A DNA stretch of 64,000 nucleotides from Draconibacterium halophilum (GTDB lineage Bacteria; Bacteroidota; Bacteroidia; Bacteroidales; Prolixibacteraceae). Positions 46,491 through 54,362 of this stretch are shown one piece after another (position 1 is the stretch's first letter; the number at the start of each line of letters is the position of its first letter). Under the pieces are notes generated by a model. That model did no database searches, had not been told where the DNA came from, and was given only the letters and a program-made list of their open reading frames with translations. Made by a program: the position numbers and the translations under genes. The stretch is taken from assembly GCF_010448835.1 (NCBI RefSeq), contig NZ_CP048409.1, positions 2,488,001 through 2,552,000 of the forward strand, written 5' to 3'.

Positions 46491-47615
46491 ATGAAAAAAT
46501 ATATTTCAACACTAATAGTGTTCTTTGTTTTCTCACTAACGCTGTGTGTAGCTCAAAGCGAAAAACCGGCCATAAAAGAAGATTTTAAACCTTCAGTTTT
46601 AAACCAGCCCGGAAAAGAATATCCCATGGTAAACTCGCAGGGATACGCTCGTTTCCGAATTGAAGCGCCCGAAGCACAAAGTGTGGTGGTGAGCCTTGGT
46701 TTGGGTGGAACAAGAGGCGGAACTCCGCTTACAAAAAACGACGATGGCGTTTGGATGGGAACCACTGCCGGACCAATGGACGAAGGTTTTCATTATTACC
46801 ATGTAACCATCGATGGTGGTGTTTTTAACGATCCGGGTGCATTGAACTACTACGGTTCGGTTCGTTGGGAGAGTGGTATTGAAATTCCGGCACACGACCA
46901 GGATTTTTATGCCCTGAAAAATGTTCCCCACGGACATGTTCAACAGGTACTGTTTCCTTCGCCAAGTACAGAAACCTCGCGCAGGGCTTTTGTCTACACA
47001 CCTCCGGGTTACGACAAAAATCAGTCGGAGCGCTACCCTGTATTGTATTTGCAACACGGCTGGGGTGAAGACGAAACCGCGTGGATGAACCAGGGACGCG
47101 CCAACCTGATTATGGATAACCTGATTGCCGAAGGTAAAATCGATCCGTTTATTATTGTGAATACCTATGGCATGACCAACGAAATTAAGTTTGGCGGCTT
47201 ACGCAATTTCGACATCACTCCGTTTCAAACCGTTTTGGTAGATGAACTGATTCCTTATGTTGACGAGCATTTCCGGACCATTCCCGATCAGGCTCACCGC
47301 GCTATGGCCGGCCTTTCGATGGGAGGTATGGAAACAAAAGATATCACTTTAAACAAACCGGAAGTGTTTTCGCATTATGCCTTGCTAAGTGGCGGTATTT
47401 ATGCACCTGAAGATCTTAAAGATCATTCTAACCTGAAACTGGTATTTATCAGCTGCGGTAGCAAAGAACGTCCGGATGGCGTTAAAAATGCAGTTGTGGC
47501 TTTAAAAGATGCCGGTTACAATGCGGTTTCTTATGTTTCGGAAGGCACTGCTCACGAGTTTCAAACCTGGCGCAGAAGTTTGTATCAACTGGCTCCGCTA
47601 CTTTTTAAAGAATAA
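46491..47615 (+). CDS. CE1-type esterase with N-terminal CBM48/Ig-like domain, third paralogue
   Basis: 374 residues. Signal peptide (about 1-21), Ig/CBM48-like domain (FRIEAPEAQSVVVSLGLGG ... GFHYYHVTIDGG), CE1 domain with Ser in GLSMGGMET and His in GTAHEFQTWRR; the acid-position residue after CGSK is Glu. It shares the IKEDFKPS-LNQPGKEYPMV linker with copies A and B but is clearly diverged in the hydrolase. It is separated from copy B by a REP-like palindrome and from the next esterase by only 3 bp, so translation may be coupled. Confidence 0.92.
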   Translation: MKKYISTLIVFFVFSLTLCVAQSEKPAIKEDFKPSVLNQPGKEYPMVNSQGYARFRIEAPEAQSVVVSLGLGGTRGGTPLTKNDDGVWMGTTAGPMDEGFHYYHVTIDGGVFNDPGALNYYGSVRWESGIEIPAHDQDFYALKNVPHGHVQQVLFPSPSTETSRRAFVYTPPGYDKNQSERYPVLYLQHGWGEDETAWMNQGRANLIMDNLIAEGKIDPFIIVNTYGMTNEIKFGGLRNFDITPFQTVLVDELIPYVDEHFRTIPDQAHRAMAGLSMGGMETKDITLNKPEVFSHYALLSGGIYAPEDLKDHSNLKLVFISCGSKERPDGVKNAVVALKDAGYNAVSYVSEGTAHEFQTWRRSLYQLAPLLFKE

Positions 47616-47618
47616 GGT

Positions 47619-48758
47619 ATGAAGAATATATTCTTAATTGCAGCTTTATTTATCAGCGGAATTTGTGTCGCTCAGGATGTGGTTGAAGATTTTCAGCCGT
47701 CGTCGGTAAACCAGCCAGGAAAACAATATCCCCAGGTGAATTCTGAGGGACGGGTTCGCGCACAGATTTCAGCACCCGAAGCCAACAACGTGAGGCTCGA
47801 TATTGGCGGCGTAAAATATGAAATGGTAAAAGACGAAAACGGGGTGTGGACCGGTGAATCGGAACCGCAGGATGTTGGTTTTCATTACTACCAGCTAAAT
47901 GTTGATGGCGCTTCCGTTCCTGATCCCGGAACCAAATATTTTTATGGTGCCGGCCGTTGGGGAAGTGGTATTGAAATTCCGGCCGACGATAGTAATATTT
48001 ATGCGCTGAAAGATGTGCCGCACGGTTTGGTTAGCGAGCAAACCTATTTCTCTGAAATTACACAATCATTTCGCCGTTGTTTTGTTTATACGCCAGCCGA
48101 ATATGCTGAAAATCCTGAAAAACGTTATCCTGTATTGTATCTTCAGCACGGAAGTTTTGAAGACGAAACCGGATGGCCCGGACAAGGACATGCGAACCGC
48201 ATTTTGGATAACCTGATAACAGCGAATAAGGCGGTGCCCATGATTATTGTTATGGACAATGGTTATGCCTATAAGCCTCAAACTTCAGGGGGTGGTCGTC
48301 CGGCAATGGTTTTCGAAGAAGTGATGCTCAACGAAATCATTCCAATGATCGATAAACGTTTCCGAACAATTGCTGATCGGGAACACCGGGCTATTGCCGG
48401 TTTGTCGATGGGCGCCAACCAAACCATGCGGATTTGTATGAACAACCTTGATAAGTTTGCGTATTACGGCGGTTTTAGCGGTACTTCAAATTACCCCAGT
48501 TCCGACGAAATTAATGTGGAAACGTTCTTAAACGGAGCCTTCAAAAACGGAAAGTCAGTAAATGACCAGATAAAAGTTTTCTGGCTGGGATTGGGAACCA
48601 AAGAACCCGAACCTTTTCCAGGCTCAGTTGGTGCTTTCCGAAACATGCTCGAAAAACAAGGCATCGATTACGTGTATTACGAATCGCCCGAAACTGCCCA
48701 CGAGTGGCAAACCTGGCGGCGCAGTTTACATCAGTATGCACAGTTGCTTTTCAAATAA
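47619..48758 (+). CDS. CE1-type esterase with N-terminal CBM48/Ig-like domain, fourth paralogue
   Basis: 379 residues. Short signal peptide (KNIFLIAALFISGICVA), Ig/CBM48-like domain, then a CE1 domain. The nucleophile elbow reads GLSMGANQT instead of GLSMGG, the acid region is GLGTKEPEPF (Glu), and His is in ETAHEWQTWRR. The LGLGTKEPE wording is common in feruloyl-esterase-like proteins. It starts 3 bp after the previous stop. Confidence 0.92.
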   Translation: MKNIFLIAALFISGICVAQDVVEDFQPSSVNQPGKQYPQVNSEGRVRAQISAPEANNVRLDIGGVKYEMVKDENGVWTGESEPQDVGFHYYQLNVDGASVPDPGTKYFYGAGRWGSGIEIPADDSNIYALKDVPHGLVSEQTYFSEITQSFRRCFVYTPAEYAENPEKRYPVLYLQHGSFEDETGWPGQGHANRILDNLITANKAVPMIIVMDNGYAYKPQTSGGGRPAMVFEEVMLNEIIPMIDKRFRTIADREHRAIAGLSMGANQTMRICMNNLDKFAYYGGFSGTSNYPSSDEINVETFLNGAFKNGKSVNDQIKVFWLGLGTKEPEPFPGSVGAFRNMLEKQGIDYVYYESPETAHEWQTWRRSLHQYAQLLFK

Positions 48759-48768
48759 AAACTGAAGA

Positions 48769-49941
48769 ATGAACTATATACTCAATAAAATAGATTTCAG
48801 GCGAGCAAAGCTGTTGGTCGTGCTTTGTTTGCTGGCTGGTTTTGTTTCGGCACAAATGCCCGAAAATTCTATTCCGGCACCTACGAATAACAACGCCAAC
48901 CAGTGTCCGTGCATTATGCCCGATAACTCGGTGGTGTTTCAGGTAAAAGCGCCCAATGCCCAAAAAGTGCAGATCGACCTCGGTAAAAAGTACGACATGG
49001 AAAAAGGAGCAGATGGTGTTTGGTCGGTTCGTACCGAGCCTATTGTTCCCGGTTTTCATTATTACTTTTTGGTGATTGATGATGTGCCGGTTGCCGATCC
49101 GGCCAGCCAGTCGTTTTACGGAACCGGAAAAATGACAAGCGCCATTGATATTTCTGAAGAAGGAGTGGATTTTTATGAAATAAAAGATGTTCCGCACGGT
49201 GCTTTAAGTTCGAAATACTATTATTCGGAATACACCAAGAGCTGGAGGCACCTGTTTGTTTATACGCCTCCGGGCTACGATAAAAATACCCGCGAAAAAT
49301 ATCCGGTGGTTTATATTCAGCACGGTGGTGGCGAAGATGAAACCGGCTGGGCTGTGCAGGGAAAAACCGACATTATTCTGGATAACCTGATTGCTGAAGG
49401 AAAAGCCAAACCAATGATTGTGGTAATTTCCAACGGAAACGTTAGGGCACCCGGTGGTGGTTTTGGTGGCTACAGCAGCCAGGGAATGGCTCCTTTCAAA
49501 GAAGAAATGACGAAAAATATTGTTCCGTTTATCGATGAGAATTACCGCACATTGACGGATGCTAAAAATCGTGCCATTTGCGGACTGTCGATGGGAGGCG
49601 GGCAATCGTTTTATGTGGGGCTGGAAAGCCCTGCGTTTTTTGGCTCTGTAGGTGTTTTTAGCACCGGGCTGTTTGGCGGAATCAGAACTTCGGGAAGTGG
49701 TTTTGATGCCGAAAAGGAAATTCCCGGACTTTTATCAGAGTCGGAAAAATTCAATAAAAACCTGGATTTATTCTATATTTCGTGTGGCGAGCAGGACATG
49801 CGTATTGAGCATACCAAAAAAGCGGTAAAAACTATGCGCGATAGCGGTCTGGATGTGGAGTTCAATTCTTTTCCCGGCGACCATGAATGGCAGGTTTGGC
49901 GAAAGTCATTACACGATTTTGCATCAAGAGTATTTCAGTAA
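48769..49941 (+). CDS. CE1-type esterase with N-terminal CBM48/Ig-like domain, fifth paralogue
   Basis: 390 residues. Signal peptide (RAKLLVVLCLLAGFVSA), a distinct linker with CPC (NQCPCIMPDNSV), Ig/CBM48-like domain (QVKAPNAQKVQIDLGKKY), then CE1 with Ser in CGLSMGGGQS, acid Asp in SCGEQD and His in PGDHEWQVW. It keeps an Asp at the acid position, unlike the four preceding paralogues. It starts 10 bp after the previous stop. Confidence 0.92.
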   Translation: MNYILNKIDFRRAKLLVVLCLLAGFVSAQMPENSIPAPTNNNANQCPCIMPDNSVVFQVKAPNAQKVQIDLGKKYDMEKGADGVWSVRTEPIVPGFHYYFLVIDDVPVADPASQSFYGTGKMTSAIDISEEGVDFYEIKDVPHGALSSKYYYSEYTKSWRHLFVYTPPGYDKNTREKYPVVYIQHGGGEDETGWAVQGKTDIILDNLIAEGKAKPMIVVISNGNVRAPGGGFGGYSSQGMAPFKEEMTKNIVPFIDENYRTLTDAKNRAICGLSMGGGQSFYVGLESPAFFGSVGVFSTGLFGGIRTSGSGFDAEKEIPGLLSESEKFNKNLDLFYISCGEQDMRIEHTKKAVKTMRDSGLDVEFNSFPGDHEWQVWRKSLHDFASRVFQ

Positions 49942-49959
49942 AAAACTAAAATCTAAATT

Positions 49960-51162
49960 ATGAAACGAATAAAGAATCTACTACTAATTTTTGTTGCTTC
50001 ATTGTTTGTGTGCCCGTTAGTTTCACAAGCACAGCAGGCCAATGTTAATCTCGATTATAATCCGCAGAAAGACACCGAAGGACTGATTCCTTTTAGTGCG
50101 CCTTTAAATTCGCCCGAAGTGTACGACGACCATACGGTAACTTTTCGCTTAAAAGCACCCGAAGCCAAGGTGGTTACAATTACCGATGGAACGATTCTTA
50201 CCGCGCTTGGCAGAGGTCGTGAGCCACTTCCGCTAGAAAAAGGAGAAGATGGAATTTGGTCGGTAACCGTGGGGCCTTTTAAACCCGATATGTATGCTTA
50301 TCATTTTAATGTTGACGGCATGCAGATTTGCGATCCGAGCAATACAATGGCTGCTTTTACCGCCATGCCGCCTTACAGTCAGTTGATTGTTCATGGCGAT
50401 GGTCCGGCGTATTACGATGCCAAAAACGTACCTCACGGAAACGTTACGCGCCACATTTATCATTCGGATGTTACCAATGGCGAGCGCGAAATGTATGTGT
50501 ATACACCTCCGGGTTACGATGCTTCTAAAAAATATCCGGTGCTATATCTTGTGGGTGGTAGCGGCGAATTGCCATCAAACTGGATTTACGATGGACGTGC
50601 CAACCTGATTTTGGATAATCTACTGGCCGAAGGAAAAGCGGAACCGATGATCATTGCAATTCCGAACAACCAGGTGATTCACCGGAATCATCCGCAGCAT
50701 ACCGAGCTCACTTTCGATATTTTTGAAAAAGAACTGCGCAACCATGTTATTCCATTGGTTGATGCAAGTTACAGCACCATTCAAAATCCAAAAGGACGCG
50801 CCATTTCAGGTTTGTCGATGGGTGGACGCCACAGTATGTTTATCGGTTTCCGTTCGCTCGATTTGTTTGCGAATTTTGGAATTCTCAGCGCTGGTGACGC
50901 AACCGCCGAAACTACGCTCGAACATTTTCTGACCGATCCGAAGGTAAATGATAAAGTAGATTATCTTTTTATCGGACAGGGAACGGAAGAAGCTAAAGGA
51001 TTTTTTAGCCGGCGAGTTGATGGATTGTGTAAGGCACTTGACAATCACAACATCGAATACGAATATTATGTGGGCGGCAGTGGTGGTCACGATTGGTCAA
51101 CCTGGAGGCACTTGTTGTATTACCGGTTCCTTCCAAATCTTTGGGAAATGAATAAAAATTAA
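49960..51162 (+). CDS. CE1-type esterase with N-terminal CBM48/Ig-like domain, sixth paralogue
   Basis: 400 residues. Signal peptide (about 1-24), an extra 30-residue N-terminal stretch (YNPQKDTEGLIPFSAPLNSPE), Ig/CBM48-like domain (VTFRLKAPEAKVVTITDG), and CE1 with Ser in SGLSMGGRHS and His in GSGGHDWSTWRH; the acid-region text is GQGTEEAKG. The oxyanion region reads YLVGGSGELPSNW, losing the HG dipeptide found in the other copies (LQHGGG), so the active-site entrance may differ. Most divergent of the six. Confidence 0.9.
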   Translation: MKRIKNLLLIFVASLFVCPLVSQAQQANVNLDYNPQKDTEGLIPFSAPLNSPEVYDDHTVTFRLKAPEAKVVTITDGTILTALGRGREPLPLEKGEDGIWSVTVGPFKPDMYAYHFNVDGMQICDPSNTMAAFTAMPPYSQLIVHGDGPAYYDAKNVPHGNVTRHIYHSDVTNGEREMYVYTPPGYDASKKYPVLYLVGGSGELPSNWIYDGRANLILDNLLAEGKAEPMIIAIPNNQVIHRNHPQHTELTFDIFEKELRNHVIPLVDASYSTIQNPKGRAISGLSMGGRHSMFIGFRSLDLFANFGILSAGDATAETTLEHFLTDPKVNDKVDYLFIGQGTEEAKGFFSRRVDGLCKALDNHNIEYEYYVGGSGGHDWSTWRHLLYYRFLPNLWEMNKN

Positions 51163-51167
51163 GTACC

Positions 51168-52067
51168 ATGAAAAAAATAAAAAGAGTTTTATTATTACTT
51201 GTAATGATTAGTACTGTACTAACCAATCTGTTAAATGCACAGGAAAGTACTTCACGAGTGGTTGAAGACGGCGGAACCGGCGAATACAAAGCCATTATGA
51301 TTTCTGAGCCTTCGCTGGCAACACACACTGTTTTCCGGCCACAGGATTTGAGCGCTTTTGGCAAGAAAAGCAAATTGCCTGTTATTGCCTGGGGAAACGG
51401 AGCTTGTGCCAACTCGCCATGGGAACATGTTAACTTTCTGAACGAAGTGGCATCGTACGGGTTTTTGGTAATTGCCATTGGTCCGATGCCCGAAGAAGGT
51501 GAGCGTGGCGGTGGCCGTTCACAATCGTCGCAGTTAACCGATGCCATTGATTGGGCTATCGCGCAAAACAACGACAAAAACAGTCCGTATTACAAAAAAG
51601 TAGATGTGAAAAATATTGCTGTCAGCGGAATGTCGTGTGGAGGCTTACAAACCATTGAAATGGCACCCGACCCGCGTGTAACCACTGTGGTGGTGTGCAA
51701 CAGCGGTGTATTACCAACTCCGGGCGGAGGTATGCCGGGAATGCCGGCTTTGGAAAAAGAAGACCTGAAAAAGTTACATACACCTACGCTCTACCTTTTG
51801 GGTGGCGAAACGGATATTGCCTACAACAATGGAATGGACGACTACAAACGTATAAACCATGTACCGGTATATGTGGCAAATTTGGATGTAGGCCATGGCG
51901 GAACTTATCGTGAGCCGCATGGTGGCGAATTTGCAAAAGTGGCAACCGCCTGGTACCAGTGGCAAATGAAAGGCGACAAAGAAGCATCAAAAATGTTTGT
52001 TGGCGACAATTGCGGTTTGTGTAACGATGCTGAATGGAAATTTGAATCGAAGAACCAAAACTTTTAA
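51168..52067 (+). CDS. Secreted alpha/beta hydrolase (dienelactone/polyester-hydrolase-like)
   Basis: 299 residues with a signal peptide (about 1-24). A different alpha/beta hydrolase family from the CE1 set: oxyanion region VIAWGNGACANSP, nucleophile Ser in SGMSCGGLQT, acid Asp in LLGGETDIAYNNG, and His in VGHGGTYREPHGG. The organisation recalls dienelactone-hydrolase and polyester-hydrolase-like proteins, several of which act on aryl or acyl esters of plant cell walls. A C-terminal CGLC pair may form a disulfide. It is the last gene of TU2, 5 bp after the sixth esterase and followed by a strong terminator. Confidence 0.88.
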   Translation: MKKIKRVLLLLVMISTVLTNLLNAQESTSRVVEDGGTGEYKAIMISEPSLATHTVFRPQDLSAFGKKSKLPVIAWGNGACANSPWEHVNFLNEVASYGFLVIAIGPMPEEGERGGGRSQSSQLTDAIDWAIAQNNDKNSPYYKKVDVKNIAVSGMSCGGLQTIEMAPDPRVTTVVVCNSGVLPTPGGGMPGMPALEKEDLKKLHTPTLYLLGGETDIAYNNGMDDYKRINHVPVYVANLDVGHGGTYREPHGGEFAKVATAWYQWQMKGDKEASKMFVGDNCGLCNDAEWKFESKNQNF

Positions 52068-52123
52068 AGTGCAAAAAATGTAATTCGAATCAACTTGTAT
52101 AAGTTTTGTTCGAATTATTCCGG

Positions 52124-52170
52124 AGCCCCTTATAAGGTTTACCTTGTAAGGGGCTGTTGTTTAGTTTCTT
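52124..52170 (+). terminator. Terminator of TU2
   Basis: A 14-bp stem, AGCCCCTTATAAGG (52124-52137) against CCTTGTAAGGGGCT (52142-52155) with one G-U pair and a TTTA loop, then a T-rich tail. Confidence 0.9.
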
Positions 52171-52228
52171 TTAGGCAGCCCGGTTTGTGTCTTGTTTTCC
52201 CTTTGCAATTCCTGAGTTTTTCAAATAT

Positions 52229-52293
52229 TATCTAAAATTGAAATTGAATTATCTAAAATATAATGCCTGTCATTTGATTCAGCGGTACATTTA
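52229..52293 (+). promoter_or_regulatory. PUL operator and promoter of TU3
   Basis: TATCTAAA at 52229-52236 and 52250-52257 (21-bp spacing), each in an ATTATCTAAAAT context, with TACATTTA at 52286-52293, exactly 57 bp from the first octamer. It is located 74 bp after the TU2 terminator and about 100 bp before the GH97 start. It supports the GH97 start at 52394 rather than 52310, which would lie only about 10 nt into the transcript. Confidence 0.75.
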
Positions 52294-52393
52294 GCTTTAT
52301 AAATTACCGGTGGATTCTGTCTGTTTTTTAGTTGGGCAGAATACAACGGTGACTATAATTTTTAAGAGACTAAATCAATTACTACTAATTCAA

Positions 52394-54349
52394 ATGAAGA
52401 CGGTGAAAAGTTACATTCTTGCAATATTTTTTATTCTTATTATTGGCCCAATCACAGCTCAACAAAATCAACTAACAAGTCCTGATGGAAAACTTGTTGT
52501 TTCAGTAAAAATAGATAATGGAGTACCTGTTTACAGTGTTTTGTTAAACGGTAAAACTTTCATAAAAGAATCGCCTCTTGGAATGGAAACCAATATTGGC
52601 GATTTTACCCAGGAACTTACCCTTTCCGAATCGGTTGAAAGAAGTGAGATACACGACTCGTACGAACTTCGAAACATCAAACAAAGCAAGGTAGATTACA
52701 AGGCTAACGAAGCTGTTTTTTCATTTCAGAAAGATGATAAAACAGTTTTAGATGTTGTCTTTCAGGTAAGCAATAACAATATTGCCTTTCGCTATAAGGT
52801 GCATCCGCAAAAAGAAACCCGGAGTTGTGTGGTAAACAGCGAATCAACAGGTTTTGTATTCCCCGAAGGAACCACAACCTTTTTGTGCCCGCAAATGAAA
52901 CCCATGACCGGTTTTGCCCGCACCGCTCCCAGCTACGAAACCGATTATACCCTCGACGATGAAATGGGTAAAAACGGATGGGGATTTGGATACACTTTCC
53001 CTTGTTTGTTTAAGCTGAACGATGCCGGTTGGGTACTGATTTCGGAAACAGGAGTCGACAGCCGTTATTGTGCCAGTCGCCTGGTTGGAAATGAAGACAA
53101 AAGTTACTCGATTGCCTATCCTTTACCAGAAGAAAATAACGGAAACGGCACCAACACTGCCGGTATTCCTTTGCCGGGATATACTCCATGGCGAACCATT
53201 ACGGTTGGCGAAACGCTGGCCCCAATTGTAGAAACCACCATTCCTTTTGAAGTGGTGGAGCCACTTTACGAGGCCTCGCAAGAATACAAATACGGAAGTG
53301 GAAGTTGGAGTTGGATCATAAAAATGGACGGTGCAACCACTTTTGACGTTCAAAAAGAATACATTGATTTTAGTGCCGCAATGGGATTTGAAACCGTTCT
53401 GGTAGATGCCTTGTGGGATACACAGATCGGTCGCGAAAAAATTGAGGAACTGGCAAAATATGCTGCCTCAAAAGATGTTGCCTTGTATTTGTGGCACAAT
53501 TCGAACGGGTACTGGAACGATGCTCCGCAGGGGCCACGCGGAATTATGGATAATAACATTATCCGCCGAAAAGAAATGGCGTGGATGCAACGAATTGGAA
53601 TTCGCGGTATTAAAGTTGATTTTTTTGGTGGCGACAAACAGGTAACCATGAAGGTGTATGAAGACATTTTATACGATGCCAATGATTACGGTCTGTTGGT
53701 AGTTTTTCACGGTTGTACCTTACCCCGTGGATGGGAACGAATGTTTCCGAACTTTGGGGCAAGTGAAGCAGTTCGGGCAAGTGAAAATTTGCATTTCGGA
53801 CAGCAGAGTTGCAACCTTGAAGCTTTAAATGGTTGTTTGCATCCCTTTATTCGGAATGCCGTTGGAAGTATGGATTTTGGCGGAAGTACGCTGAACAAAT
53901 TTTACAACGCAAACAATACACCCAATCGGGGAAGTCGACGTATGACTTCCGATGTTTATGCTTTGGCCACAGCCGTGTTATTTCAGAGTGCAGTGCAGCA
54001 TTTTGCTCTGGCTCCTAATAATTTAACCGATGCTCCGGAGTGGGCCATTAACTTTATGAAAGAAGTTCCCACCATCTGGGACGATGTTCGATTTATCGAC
54101 GGATACCCCGGGAAATATGTGGTATTGGCGCGGCGAAATGGTTACAAATGGTACATTGCCGGGATAAACGCCCAGCAAGAAACCGTCAAGCTAAACCTTA
54201 AATTGCCGATGATTAATGCAGGAGAAACCTTACAATTTTACACTGACGATGCCGATTTAAATGGTTCGCTAAGTTCTGTTAAACTGAATAAAAAGCAGGA
54301 AATAGAACTTTCTATTCCATGCAATGGCGGAGCATTAATTGTACAATAA
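52394..54349 (+). CDS. GH97 retaining alpha-galactosidase-like enzyme
   Basis: 651 residues from the Met at 52394, with a signal peptide (KTVKSYILAIFFILIIGPITA). The GH97 N-terminal beta-supersandwich begins LTSPDGKLVVSVKIDNG and the barrel includes ETVLVDALWD and LWHNSNGYW. The segment GIRGIKVDFFGGDKQ places an Asp where retaining GH97 members have their nucleophile, unlike inverting SusB-type alpha-glucosidases, which use Glu residues. Alpha-galactosidase activity is therefore the best guess. In a xylan-type PUL this would remove terminal galactose from complex side chains. First gene of TU3. Confidence 0.9.
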   Translation: MKTVKSYILAIFFILIIGPITAQQNQLTSPDGKLVVSVKIDNGVPVYSVLLNGKTFIKESPLGMETNIGDFTQELTLSESVERSEIHDSYELRNIKQSKVDYKANEAVFSFQKDDKTVLDVVFQVSNNNIAFRYKVHPQKETRSCVVNSESTGFVFPEGTTTFLCPQMKPMTGFARTAPSYETDYTLDDEMGKNGWGFGYTFPCLFKLNDAGWVLISETGVDSRYCASRLVGNEDKSYSIAYPLPEENNGNGTNTAGIPLPGYTPWRTITVGETLAPIVETTIPFEVVEPLYEASQEYKYGSGSWSWIIKMDGATTFDVQKEYIDFSAAMGFETVLVDALWDTQIGREKIEELAKYAASKDVALYLWHNSNGYWNDAPQGPRGIMDNNIIRRKEMAWMQRIGIRGIKVDFFGGDKQVTMKVYEDILYDANDYGLLVVFHGCTLPRGWERMFPNFGASEAVRASENLHFGQQSCNLEALNGCLHPFIRNAVGSMDFGGSTLNKFYNANNTPNRGSRRMTSDVYALATAVLFQSAVQHFALAPNNLTDAPEWAINFMKEVPTIWDDVRFIDGYPGKYVVLARRNGYKWYIAGINAQQETVKLNLKLPMINAGETLQFYTDDADLNGSLSSVKLNKKQEIELSIPCNGGALIVQ

Positions 54350-54362
54350 TAGCACAAACCTT

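Noticed and set aside
52310..52393. Upstream start for GH97
   Set aside because: The extra 28 residues precede a perfect signal peptide and would begin only about 10 nt after the predicted transcription start.
54339..54362. Upstream start for GH67 overlapping GH97
   Set aside because: The first eight residues (MYNNSTNL) are polar and the natural signal peptide begins at the Met at 54363.
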